Shown: positions 9,083 to 17,419 of the stretch, one piece after another
Numbering within the stretch: position 1 is the stretch's first letter
How the letters are laid out: every line of letters begins with the position of its first letter
DNA from: Nisaea nitritireducens
GTDB taxonomy: Bacteria > Pseudomonadota > Alphaproteobacteria > Thalassobaculales > Thalassobaculaceae
Length of the DNA stretch: 64,000 bases
Assembly: GCF_014904795.1 (NCBI RefSeq)
Contig: NZ_JACZFS010000010.1
Span: 124,001 to 188,000, forward strand
Direction: 5' to 3'
The notes under the pieces: generated by a model
What the model was told of the DNA's origin: nothing
The model's database searches: none
Seen by the model: the letters and a program-made list of their open reading frames with translations, nothing else
Translations under genes and position numbers: made by a program

Positions 9083-9958
9083 ATGTCTGAAAAAACTGCT
9101 GCCAAGGCAAGCATCGAGCCTTTGGCTCGAAACCTCCTGAAGACTCTCCAAGAGGAGGGGCAGGTAATCGAAACCCCTTGTGGTGATGGCCGAATGGTCT
9201 GGCACAAATGGGGAGAGGGGCCTTGTGTCGTTCTGGTGCATGGCGGATTTGGATCTTGGAATCACTGGTGTCGGAACGTTATGGCACTGTCGCGTGAATT
9301 TACCGTGATTGCGCCGGACCTTCCCGGGCTTGGCGACAGCGATGAGCCCGACAATCCGAGTACGGCTGAGCATATCGGCGAAATCCTGGCTGACGGGCTT
9401 GAGCGGGTCATCCCCGCCGGAGCCGGTTTTCATATCGGATGTTTCTCCTATGGAGCTGTTCCCGGCAGTGTGGCCGCTGTTCGCCATGGGAATCGCGTGC
9501 GCAGTTTCACCCTAGTAGGGGCCGCTGGATTCGGTCCGCGCGAGCGGCCGACAGACGGTTTGATTCGCATCTTGCCGGAAATGGACGAAGCCACACGCCG
9601 GGCGACAGCACAGAACAATCTTGCGGTTCTTATGTTTGCGGATCCTCGGAACGTCGATGATCTGGCGATCGATATTCAGCTCGTGAACACGGCGCGTGCG
9701 CGATTCCGGTCTCGGCCGCTTTCGCTCTCCGACACTGTGCTCCGGAACCTGCCGCAGATCTCTGCACGACGAAATGCGATCTGGGGGAGCGAGGACATCA
9801 CGGCCAAAGGCATGCTGCCTCAGCGGAACGCAGCCATAAAAGCCGCGGACCCTGATGCTCAAATTGTCGTCATGGATGGCATCGGGCATTGGGTTCAGTA
9901 CGAGGCAGCCGATGCATTCAATGAATGCTATCTCGGTATGCTGAAACAAACGCCCTGA
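9083..9958 (+). CDS. Alpha/beta hydrolase
   Basis: This 291-residue enzyme has the alpha/beta-hydrolase fold markers: the oxyanion segment VVLVHGGFGSWNHW, the strand VIAPDLPGLGDSD, a nucleophile elbow CFSYGA and a C-terminal GIGHWVQYE with the catalytic histidine. The elbow is slightly unusual: the first small residue of the GxSxG consensus is Cys (C-F-S-Y-G). It is the first gene of a plus-strand run with the dehydrogenase at 10012 and the aldo-keto reductase at 11105 (gaps of 53 and 28 bases), suggesting ester or lactone cleavage followed by oxidation or reduction. The substrate is unknown. Confidence 0.87.
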   Translation: MSEKTAAKASIEPLARNLLKTLQEEGQVIETPCGDGRMVWHKWGEGPCVVLVHGGFGSWNHWCRNVMALSREFTVIAPDLPGLGDSDEPDNPSTAEHIGEILADGLERVIPAGAGFHIGCFSYGAVPGSVAAVRHGNRVRSFTLVGAAGFGPRERPTDGLIRILPEMDEATRRATAQNNLAVLMFADPRNVDDLAIDIQLVNTARARFRSRPLSLSDTVLRNLPQISARRNAIWGSEDITAKGMLPQRNAAIKAADPDAQIVVMDGIGHWVQYEAADAFNECYLGMLKQTP

Positions 9959-10011
9959 GATCAACGATCCGGCATGATAAAGCCGGGCGAATAATATTGG
10001 AGGAAACGAAC

Positions 10012-11076
10012 ATGAAACTGGTTGTCCTGCCCGGAGACGGGATCGGTCCTGAAATTGTGGCCGCGACGACGACTGTTCTCAAGGCTGCGGACGAGCGGTT
10101 CGGGCTGGGGCTGGAATTGGAGGAGCATGCGATCGGCGAGATTTCGCTGGCACGCGACGGCTCCACCCTGCCAGAGTCGGTTTTCGAGAGCGCGTCTGCA
10201 GCGGACGGAGTCATCCTCGGGCCGGTCTCGACGGCGACCTATCCGTCTCCCTCTGAAGGAGGCCTCAATCCGTCTGCCGAGTTCAGGCGCCGTCTGGACC
10301 TGTTCGCCAATATCCGCCCAAGCCGATCTGTTCGACATGATGCAGCGCTGGTGAAGGATATGGATCTGGTGATCGTGCGCGAGAACACAGAAGGTTTCTA
10401 TGCGGTTCGCACGATGTTCGCGGGTGGCGGCGAATTCATGCCGGACAAAGACATGGCCCTTGCCGTGCGCAAGATCACCCGGCAGGGGGCGGAGCGGATC
10501 GGCCGTGCTGCCGCCGAACTGGCCATGACTCGCCGCAAGAAGCTGACGATTGTCACCAAATCGAACGTTCTGAAACTCAGCGACGGACTCTTCCTGGAGG
10601 CTGTGACAGAAGGCGCGAGCGCATTTCCGGAGCTTGAGGTTGAGGAAGTGCTTGTCGATGCCATGGCATCTCATCTTGTTCGAAGCCCCGGAGCCTTCGA
10701 CGTTGTCGTCACCTCGAATATGTTCGGCGATATTCTCTCGAATGAAGCGGCGGAACTCGCTGGCGGTCTTGGTTTTGCCGGCTCTCTCAATGCCGGGCTC
10801 CGGCACGCGGTCGCCCAAGCGGCCCATGGATCGGCACCGGATATCGCTGGCAAAAACGTCGCGAACCCAAGTTCCGTTATGCTGTCTACGGGTATGTTGC
10901 TTGAATGGCTTGCGGATCGCAGCGATAGCAACGCCTTGCGCGAAAGCGCACGGGCAATTGAATCTGCGGTCATGGCCTGCGTCGCGGACGCGGCCACGCG
11001 GACACAGGATATCGGCGGCGCACTCAGCACGGATGCATTCGGCGCGGCGGTCGCCCGGCGGGTCGCTGAAGTCTGA
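10012..11076 (+). CDS. Isocitrate/isopropylmalate-family decarboxylating dehydrogenase
   Basis: This 354-residue protein belongs to the NAD(P)-dependent beta-decarboxylating dehydrogenases acting on malate-type 2-hydroxy acids. It opens with VVLPGDGIGPEIV and carries NIRPSRS, VRENTEGFYAV, the lysine segment VTKSNVLKLSDG, and the metal/cofactor region SNMFGDILSNEAAEL and HGSAPDIAGKNVANP. The substrate loop VRENTEGFYA is unlike LeuB (VRELTGG) and nearer isocitrate, homoisocitrate or tartrate dehydrogenases, so I do not call it leuB. A strong GGAGGA ribosome-binding site at 9999 supports the ATG start over longer in-frame extensions. It is followed by the aldo-keto reductase 28 bases downstream. 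Confidence 0.88.
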   Translation: MKLVVLPGDGIGPEIVAATTTVLKAADERFGLGLELEEHAIGEISLARDGSTLPESVFESASAADGVILGPVSTATYPSPSEGGLNPSAEFRRRLDLFANIRPSRSVRHDAALVKDMDLVIVRENTEGFYAVRTMFAGGGEFMPDKDMALAVRKITRQGAERIGRAAAELAMTRRKKLTIVTKSNVLKLSDGLFLEAVTEGASAFPELEVEEVLVDAMASHLVRSPGAFDVVVTSNMFGDILSNEAAELAGGLGFAGSLNAGLRHAVAQAAHGSAPDIAGKNVANPSSVMLSTGMLLEWLADRSDSNALRESARAIESAVMACVADAATRTQDIGGALSTDAFGAAVARRVAEV

Positions 11077-11104
11077 GTATTCAGTCGGAAAGAAGGAACG
11101 GACG

Positions 11105-11935
11105 ATGCGCACCCTGACACTTCCGGACGGCCGGTCCGTACCGGCTCTTGGCCTTGGCACATGGTACATGGGTGAAACCGCCGGTGCCCACGATGGAGAG
11201 GTCAGGGCGTTGCAGACTGGCATCGATCTCGGAATGACCCTGATCGATACGGCTGAAATGTATGCCAGTGGTGGAGCGGAAGAGGTCGTCGGCGATGCCG
11301 TCCAGGGGCGCCGCGACCAGGTTTTCATCGTCTCCAAGGTGCTGCCATACAATGCCAGCCGGAAAGGGACGATCGCCGCCTGCGAGGCCAGCCTCCAGCG
11401 ACTCGGAACGGATCATATCGATCTCTATTTGTTGCACTGGCCTGGGTCTCATCCGCTTGCAGAGACAATAGAAGCATTCGAATCCCTTCAGGCGGCGGGA
11501 AAAATCGGCGGATACGGCGTCAGCAATTTCGACGTCGCGGAGATGGAGGCGTGGGAAAAGGTGGCCGGTTCTGGTACCTGCCAGACCGATCAGGTGCTCT
11601 ATAATCTCTCCCGGCGCGGTATCGAATGGGATCTTGTGCCCTGGGCGCGGGAGAGGAAGATCCCGCTCATGGCCTATTCGCCGCTTGAGCAGGGACGCCT
11701 ACGGGACACGAGTCTGGATTCTGTCGCGGACAAGCATGGTGTTACGGCGATGCAGGTCGCGCTGGCGTGGGTTCTCCGCGACCCGTCAGTCATCGCCATT
11801 CCGAAAGCATCGAACCCGGTTCATGTTCAGGCGAACAGTGCCGCACTTGAGCTTGTTCTTGACCAAGAGGATCTGGCTTTGCTTGATCGTGCGTTCCCTG
11901 CGCCACGCCGAAAACATGCATTGGAAATCCTGTAA
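11105..11935 (+). CDS. Aldo/keto reductase
   Basis: This 276-residue enzyme has the aldo-keto reductase signatures: LGLGTWYMGE at the N-terminus, Asp and Tyr of the catalytic tetrad in DTAEMY, the catalytic Lys in VSKVLP, the His in YLLHWPGS, GYGVSNFD, and the NADPH-binding AIPKASNPVH. It should reduce an aldehyde or ketone with NAD(P)H. An AAGGAA motif precedes the ATG; a longer frame running from inside the previous gene is rejected. The downstream gap to the next gene is AT-rich. Substrate is not predictable. Confidence 0.92.
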   Translation: MRTLTLPDGRSVPALGLGTWYMGETAGAHDGEVRALQTGIDLGMTLIDTAEMYASGGAEEVVGDAVQGRRDQVFIVSKVLPYNASRKGTIAACEASLQRLGTDHIDLYLLHWPGSHPLAETIEAFESLQAAGKIGGYGVSNFDVAEMEAWEKVAGSGTCQTDQVLYNLSRRGIEWDLVPWARERKIPLMAYSPLEQGRLRDTSLDSVADKHGVTAMQVALAWVLRDPSVIAIPKASNPVHVQANSAALELVLDQEDLALLDRAFPAPRRKHALEIL

Positions 11936-12142
11936 CGGTTCACGCTGCATGAGACTTGCAATATTTAAAGTTTTTGGATCGTTTGGCTTAGCGTGCGGAA
12001 AGTGTTGTGGTTTTCGGACGGTTAATACGGTGCTAATTAGCTCTCGTCGCATTTACTATAAAAAGGACTTGGCAAATTTGGGGCGAATCATCACTATATA
12101 GAGTATTGCGGCTTGAATACGCGACAACTTGGAGTACAGGCA

Positions 12143-12463
12143 ATGAGTGCCGTCGATAGTAAACATGTTGAGCGTAAGAGCCTTGAGATCCTCGCTGAAG
12201 CGATTGATCGCACGGTTGGGTCCGGCTTTGTCCACTCAGCAATTGCAAAAGCGGCCAAGACGCTCGAAGAGAAAGAATTCAACGCTGCGGACAAGGCATT
12301 CCGTATGCTGAACCCGCGTGAGACCCGCAAAGTCGAGAAATCTGCTCTTGAGAGCGCGTCGCTTTTTGTGGAGCACGGCGAGTATTCGGATCCGACCGAC
12401 GATATGAAGCCGAATCCTGATTACAGCGATATCCGGGCGCGTTCCGTAAAGCTGGGTTCCTGA
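12143..12463 (+). CDS. Hypothetical protein, 106 aa
   Basis: I do not recognise this protein. It is short, charged and probably helical for its first 75 residues (EILAEAIDRTVGSGFVHSAI, AAKTLEEKEFNAADKAF), with an acidic, proline-containing tail ending DYSDIRARSVKLGS. GGAG eight bases before the ATG fixes the start; a TTG-initiated extension of ten residues is less likely. It is preceded by an AT-rich gap and convergent with the MFS gene, leaving only three bases between them. Confidence 0.65.
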   Translation: MSAVDSKHVERKSLEILAEAIDRTVGSGFVHSAIAKAAKTLEEKEFNAADKAFRMLNPRETRKVEKSALESASLFVEHGEYSDPTDDMKPNPDYSDIRARSVKLGS

Positions 12464-12466
12464 CGT

Positions 12467-13693
12467 TTACAAACTTGTTCTGGCGCCCCGAGCAGCCAGT
12501 GCGATTGTGCCTGCTCCGGCAACAGCCAGTATAGCGGTGACCAAGAAGCTGCCGCTGTAGGTGCCCAGCAACTGGTAGCCGAGTGTGAAAATCGCCGGCC
12601 CGACAATTACCCCTGAAAAAGTGAAGAACAGCGCGGCGCCTGTCATGTTTCCGGCTTTCCCGTCGGGGCTGTGCTGAACGACGGCAGACGCGAACACTCC
12701 GTTCCAGCCCATGGCCGTAAACCCGAAGACAAAAAACAGCGCATAAACAAGGCCAACGGGCCAATCCGGTGCGATGAAAACCGTTGCCAAAGCGGACAAT
12801 CCCGTTAGCAGCGCATTGATGATGAGCGCGGCGAATCCGCTCCGGATACGATCCGCAAGAACTCCCCAGGCAATACGGCCGATGACGCCGGCAACCTGCA
12901 CAGCAGTCAGCGCGAGGCCTGCTGCGACGAGCGTATAGCCGGTTTCCTCAACCAGAAAGGTGACGGCGAACGCATTCAGGGAAAGTTGGATCGCGGCCAG
13001 AAACAGCCCGGTAAAGCAAAGCCAGCGGATAGCTGGCAATTTCCAGGCGGCTTTGATGTCGGCAAGTGGGGACCGGATGAGTGGGGCTGTGCGGGAACGG
13101 TCACTGTCCCAGCGCTTTCGGAAGAACTCCATGACGAGCGCCATCGTGAGTGCGGCTAGGATGGTCACCAGCATGCTGGTCTGCCAATCCAGCGCCAGGG
13201 CAATGGCAGGGGCGAAGGTGCTGGCTGCAATCCCGCCGAGCGGTACGCCGGTAAACCGGATGGAGAAGACGAGATTGCGATTCTTCGGCGTGACAATCTT
13301 CGACATCAGATGGGCTGCCGGCGGATTGATCAGGCCGTAACCGAACCCGATGATGAAGGAGCCGAGCGCCATCAGGGACAGCACACCGCTGGCAATCACC
13401 AGATGAGCAAGGGCGAAGAGACAAAGGCTGACCTGGGAAACCCGCCAGGCACCGAGCCGTGCCACCAGACCTCCGGCAAGCAGGCTCGTGACCATCCCGC
13501 CGATATAGACCACGACGACCTGCAGGCCGATGAGCGAAGCATCGACGCCGAGCGCTGCAGCAGCCTCCGGCGCGATTGCCGGCAGCCACAGCGAGGCCAT
13601 CGAGCCGATCAGCTGGACCCAGATCATGAAGAAGACAACCGTCACCGTGTCGCGGAGAGGCGGTGACGGTTGGGTCTCTGTGGGGTGTGTCAT
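12467..13693 (-). CDS. MFS transporter, last gene of the TPP-decarboxylase operon
   Basis: This 408-residue protein has about twelve transmembrane segments in two halves with a charged central loop (FFRKRWDSDRSRTAP). The motif-A-like loop GGLVARLGAWRVSQ lies between helices 2 and 3 and a second copy, GVLADRIRSG, lies in the other half. It begins 14 bases after the gene for the beta-like decarboxylase subunit on the same strand, so it is very likely co-transcribed with both subunits. The context suggests it imports the 2-oxo or 2-hydroxy acid that the decarboxylase pathway consumes, but this is inference. Confidence 0.9.
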   Translation of the reverse strand: MTHPTETQPSPPLRDTVTVVFFMIWVQLIGSMASLWLPAIAPEAAAALGVDASLIGLQVVVVYIGGMVTSLLAGGLVARLGAWRVSQVSLCLFALAHLVIASGVLSLMALGSFIIGFGYGLINPPAAHLMSKIVTPKNRNLVFSIRFTGVPLGGIAASTFAPAIALALDWQTSMLVTILAALTMALVMEFFRKRWDSDRSRTAPLIRSPLADIKAAWKLPAIRWLCFTGLFLAAIQLSLNAFAVTFLVEETGYTLVAAGLALTAVQVAGVIGRIAWGVLADRIRSGFAALIINALLTGLSALATVFIAPDWPVGLVYALFFVFGFTAMGWNGVFASAVVQHSPDGKAGNMTGAALFFTFSGVIVGPAIFTLGYQLLGTYSGSFLVTAILAVAGAGTIALAARGARTSL

Positions 13694-13707
13694 GTCGGCG
13701 TGCGCCG

Positions 13708-14307
13708 TCAGTTCGGGTGCAATGCCTTGTCCGGGCCGAGTACGGCACTGCGGAAGGTGTTCTTCACGAACTTCCCGTCGCGTGGCGGCATGATGGTCTC
13801 ACCGGTTGCCACATCGATCTTGATCACGGCAACGAGCGGGAACTGACCTTTTTTCAACACTGCGACCAGTTCATCCAGTTCTGCTTCATTCCGGATCGTC
13901 ATTGTGTTGCCGATGCCGGCGCCGGCTGCCATGGCGGCGAGGTCTGTGCCGCGCCCGGTCGGTGCGGCCTGCATGCCTGTCTCGCCGTAATGCTCATTGT
14001 CGAGCACGATGACGGCCATGTTTTTTGGCTGTTGCAGGGCAATGGTCGAGAAGCTGCCGACGCCCATAAGCTGTTCGCCGTCTCCCGTGAGCACCCACAC
14101 GGTGCGATCCGGTTGTGCCAGGGCAAGTCCGAGCCCGGTCGGTGCCGCGCCGCCCATGCCGCCCCAGATGTAAAAATTCTCCGGGCGGTGATCGATCGCC
14201 GCAAGGTCCCATGTCGGGGAGCCGAGACCGCTGATACACAGGGCATCGCCACGTACGGCCATCAATTTCGTCACAACGTCGCGGCGGAAGAGTTTGTTCT
14301 TGCTCAT
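13708..14307 (-). CDS. ThDP-dependent decarboxylase, beta (ComE-like) subunit
   Basis: This 199-residue protein is the pyrophosphate-binding half of a split thiamin-diphosphate decarboxylase, similar to sulfopyruvate decarboxylase beta (ComE) and phosphonopyruvate decarboxylase. It shows FYIWGGMGGAAPTGLGLALA, the ThDP/metal motif beginning GDGEQLMGVGS and ending LDNEHYGETG, and the segment GRGTDLAAMAAGAG. It starts three bases after the alpha-like gene, so the two subunits should be made together. The reaction would be non-oxidative decarboxylation of a 3-substituted pyruvate to an aldehyde. Whether the substituent is sulfonate, phosphonate or carboxylate cannot be told from sequence by eye. 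Confidence 0.85.
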   Translation of the reverse strand: MSKNKLFRRDVVTKLMAVRGDALCISGLGSPTWDLAAIDHRPENFYIWGGMGGAAPTGLGLALAQPDRTVWVLTGDGEQLMGVGSFSTIALQQPKNMAVIVLDNEHYGETGMQAAPTGRGTDLAAMAAGAGIGNTMTIRNEAELDELVAVLKKGQFPLVAVIKIDVATGETIMPPRDGKFVKNTFRSAVLGPDKALHPN

Positions 14308-14310
14308 AAT

Positions 14311-14856
14311 TCAATCTCCTGCCGCATCTTGCGCCGCTGGCGCCGAGAAGGCTTTCGCACCGATCAGTTTCTGGCCGATCAGAACGGCGACAGCTTCGCC
14401 ACCATGGAAAGACATCATCAGTCCCGCTTGAATGGCATCCGCGGCATCCTCGGCTGTATCGGCGCGCAGGCAGCGCACACCGACCGCTTCGAGCACTGGC
14501 TCGACCGCACGTCCCATGGGCATTTGCCAGGGATTTGACTCCCCGTAGTCGCCGCGCATGGTGACGATCATGAAAAGCGGGAAGGCGCAGGTTGTGGTCA
14601 GGGATGCGATCATGTTGATCGTATTGCCGACACCGCTGCTTTGCATCATGACGGCGCATTTCTGGCCGCCGAGCCAGGCACCTGCGGCAACCGCGATGCC
14701 TTCTTCCTCGGTCGTTAGCGGGACTGTCTGGATGTCGTTGTCTGCAAGGCTGGCTTTGATAATGCCGCTGAGGCCGGCATCCGGAACATAAGCGACCTGC
14801 TTAATTCCATGTTCCTTGAAGAGGCTGTGCGCGTTAGCGCTCCAATCGCCGCTCAT
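14311..14856 (-). CDS. ThDP-dependent decarboxylase, alpha (ComD-like) subunit
   Basis: This is the pyrimidine-binding half, 181 residues, resembling sulfopyruvate decarboxylase alpha (ComD). The catalytic glutamate region reads TTEEEGIAVAAGAWLGG, followed by MMQSSGVGNTINMIASL and the loop VTMRGDYGESNPWQ. The better start is the ATG at 14856, which has AGGA five bases before it; an ATG at 14871 would add five residues. It is the promoter-proximal gene of an operon with the beta subunit and the MFS carrier, divergent from the molybdoenzyme across a 183-base promoter region. Confidence 0.85.
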   Translation of the reverse strand: MSGDWSANAHSLFKEHGIKQVAYVPDAGLSGIIKASLADNDIQTVPLTTEEEGIAVAAGAWLGGQKCAVMMQSSGVGNTINMIASLTTTCAFPLFMIVTMRGDYGESNPWQMPMGRAVEPVLEAVGVRCLRADTAEDAADAIQAGLMMSFHGGEAVAVLIGQKLIGAKAFSAPAAQDAAGD

Positions 14857-15039
14857 CTGTTTCCTGCCCATTTATTTGATTTGCAACATCATGGCCTGCC
14901 GCCGCCGTAACTGTCCATGCGCGGGGGGCCGGTTATTCGGAACCGGTCCCATTCCACGATGTCCATATTGCCAAGCAGTCCATTGTCTTGGTGCAGCGCC
15001 TGTCACATAGTCGTCGCGACTAGAAACCGGGAATTGATC

Positions 15040-17364
15040 ATGTCGCTCAAGACCGACCGCCGCCTGATACCGACATCCGCCCATTGGGGTACCTATTTTG
15101 CCGAAGTCGAGAACGGCAAGCTCGTCGCCGTACACGATTACGAGAAAGACCCGGCCCCGGCCATCATTGGCCCTGGCATCGTCGATGCGATTGACGATGA
15201 GGTCCGTGTGCGCCGCCCTATGATCCGCAAAGGCTGGCTGGAGAACGGCCCGGCCTCGCGCGAAGGACGGGGCAGCGACCCCTATGTCGCCGTGCCGTGG
15301 GACGAGGCGCTCGACATGGCGGGGGCTGAGCTGAAGCGGATCGCGGAGACGCACGGCAACGAGGCGATATTTGGCGGTTCCTACGGCTGGTCAAGCTCAG
15401 GCCGGTTCCATCATGCGCAAAGCCAGGTGCACCGGTTCCTGAACTGCATGGGCGGCTATGTGCGCCATGAAGGGACATACAGCTATGCGGCGGGGCAGGC
15501 GATCACGCCGCACGTCGTAGGTCACTTTAAGTATCTGCTCGACGAACATACGACCTGGCCGGTGATCGCCGAGACAAGCGAACTGGTGGTGATGTTTGGC
15601 GGCGTGCCGGTAAAGAACGGCCAGGTGACGTCCGGCGGCGTCGGTCGGCATACCGTGTTCGAAGGGCTGAAAACCGCCTACGAGATGGGGGTCGAGTTCG
15701 TCAATATCAGCCCGATCCGGAACGACGTGATCGAAATGGTCGAGCCCGAATGGATCGCCCCGCGCCCGAATACGGATGCGGCGATCATGCTGGCGCTGGC
15801 CCACACGCTCTATACCGAAGGCCTGCACGACGAAGGTTTCCTGGAAGACTACTGCGTTGGCTTCGACAAGTTCCTGCCTTATCTGCTGGGCAAGACTGAC
15901 GGCCAGCCGAAGACGCCTGAGTGGGCGGAAGGGATCTCCGAGGTTCCGGCCGAAACCCTGAGAACGCTTGCCAGACGCATGGCCGGTGGCCGGACCATGA
16001 TCATGGTGGCCTGGAGCCTGCAGCGCGCGGATCATGGCGAGCAGCCTTACTGGTTGGCCATCCTGCTCGCTGCCATGCTCGGGCAGATTGGGTTGCCGGG
16101 AGGCGGCTTCGGGCTCGGTTACGGCTCGGAAAATGGCATCGGCAATCCGGTTGAAATGTTCAAATGGCCGGCGCTGCCTCAGGGCCGCAATCCTGTCGAC
16201 AAGTTTATCCCGGTCGCGCGGATCTCCGACATGCTGCTCAATCCCGGCGGCAGCTTCGAGTTCGATGGCGGAACGCACACTTATCCGGACATCAAGGCTG
16301 TCTATTGGGCGGGCGGGAACCCGTTCCATCATCACCAGGACCTGAACCGTCTCGTGCAGGCAATTCGCCGCCCGGACACAGTGTTTGTGAATGAAATCTG
16401 GTGGACCGCCCTGGCGCGGCATGCGGATTTCGTGTTCCCGACAACCACGGCTCTGGAACGCAACGATCTCTCCATGACGCACTGGGAGCAGACTATCGTC
16501 GCCATGCAGAAGGCGATCGAACCGGTTGGTGATTCCCGGCATGACTATGATGTTTTCACCGGGCTCGCGGAACGGATAGGTGTTGCCGATACTTTCACCG
16601 AGGGCCGGGACGAGGAAGCGTGGCTGCGCCATCTCTGGGATCAGGCACGGCAGCGTGCGGCGGAAGCCGATTTCGAGCTCCCCGATCTTGAGACCTTCCG
16701 TGAGATAGGCGCCATGGAGGTGCTGCAGCCGAAAGAGCCTGCTGTTCTGCTGCGGAAGTTCCGTGAAGACCCGGAGGCCAATCCGCTGACCACTCCGAGC
16801 GGCAAGATCGAGCTTTTCTCGGAGACCATCGCGGGGTTTGGCTATGAAGACACGCCTGGGCATCCGGCTTGGGTAGAGCCCTATGAATGGCTAGGCTCAC
16901 CTTTGACCGGGACCTATCCGTTGCATCTGATATCGAACCAGCCGAAGACGCGTCTGCACAGCCAGCTCGATAGCGGCGCAATCAGCCGTGGTTCGAAAAT
17001 CAATGATCGCGAGCCGATGAGCATGCACCCGTCCGATGCTGCCGCACGCGGGATCGAAAACGGGGATGTGGTCCGGCTCTTTAACGACCGTGGCGCCTGT
17101 CTTGCTGGGGTAATCATCTCCGATGCCGTCCGTCCGGGAGTGGTGCAGCTCTCGACCGGTGCCTGGTATGATCCGGAAGAGCCGGGAGTGGTTGGCTCGC
17201 TCTGCAAGCACGGCAATCCGAACGTGCTGACCCGAGACATCGGAACGTCTCGTATAGGGCAGGGTCCGAGCGCGCAGTCAGTGCTGATTGAAGTCGAGAA
17301 ATACGAAGGAACGCCGCCGCCGGTGACCTCTTTCGTGCCGCCGCGGATTGAAGAAAAGGCTTAA
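15040..17364 (+). CDS. Cytoplasmic molybdopterin oxidoreductase, BisC/TorZ/DMSO-reductase-like
   Basis: This 774-residue protein is a bis-MGD enzyme of the S-oxide/N-oxide reductase group. The N-terminus (IPTSAHWGTYFAEVENGKL) and the signature GGSYGWSSSGRFHHAQ, with a serine of residues 118-120 as the likely Mo ligand, match biotin-sulfoxide and TMAO reductases. It has no N-terminal [4Fe-4S] cysteine motif and no Tat signal, so it should be cytoplasmic and take electrons from a soluble donor. The C-terminal MGD-binding domain (SNQPKTRLHSQ to STGAWYDPEEPG) is complete. It is divergent from the ComDE-like operon, hinting at organosulfur or S-oxide metabolism. The ATG at 15040 fits homologues; an upstream extension does not. 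Confidence 0.9.
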   Translation: MSLKTDRRLIPTSAHWGTYFAEVENGKLVAVHDYEKDPAPAIIGPGIVDAIDDEVRVRRPMIRKGWLENGPASREGRGSDPYVAVPWDEALDMAGAELKRIAETHGNEAIFGGSYGWSSSGRFHHAQSQVHRFLNCMGGYVRHEGTYSYAAGQAITPHVVGHFKYLLDEHTTWPVIAETSELVVMFGGVPVKNGQVTSGGVGRHTVFEGLKTAYEMGVEFVNISPIRNDVIEMVEPEWIAPRPNTDAAIMLALAHTLYTEGLHDEGFLEDYCVGFDKFLPYLLGKTDGQPKTPEWAEGISEVPAETLRTLARRMAGGRTMIMVAWSLQRADHGEQPYWLAILLAAMLGQIGLPGGGFGLGYGSENGIGNPVEMFKWPALPQGRNPVDKFIPVARISDMLLNPGGSFEFDGGTHTYPDIKAVYWAGGNPFHHHQDLNRLVQAIRRPDTVFVNEIWWTALARHADFVFPTTTALERNDLSMTHWEQTIVAMQKAIEPVGDSRHDYDVFTGLAERIGVADTFTEGRDEEAWLRHLWDQARQRAAEADFELPDLETFREIGAMEVLQPKEPAVLLRKFREDPEANPLTTPSGKIELFSETIAGFGYEDTPGHPAWVEPYEWLGSPLTGTYPLHLISNQPKTRLHSQLDSGAISRGSKINDREPMSMHPSDAAARGIENGDVVRLFNDRGACLAGVIISDAVRPGVVQLSTGAWYDPEEPGVVGSLCKHGNPNVLTRDIGTSRIGQGPSAQSVLIEVEKYEGTPPPVTSFVPPRIEEKA

Positions 17365-17419
17365 AAGAGAATCTGTTCGGTGCCTTTGTTAATCTGGGCT
17401 TTGTGAGAGTCGGAAGACA

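Noticed and set aside
9961-11352. 463-codon open frame on the minus strand opposite the dehydrogenase and aldo-keto reductase
   Set aside because: It lies antisense to two clear enzymes in GC-rich DNA. Its composition is rich in Arg, His and Pro, and it resembles no family.
12022-12036. Near-match to a CtrA box (TTAA, seven bases, CTAA)
   Set aside because: One half is imperfect, and such matches are common by chance in an AT-rich gap. There is no supporting second site.
15397-16863. 488-codon minus-strand frame opposite the molybdoenzyme
   Set aside because: It is a shadow of a well-conserved plus-strand gene, with no recognisable domain.
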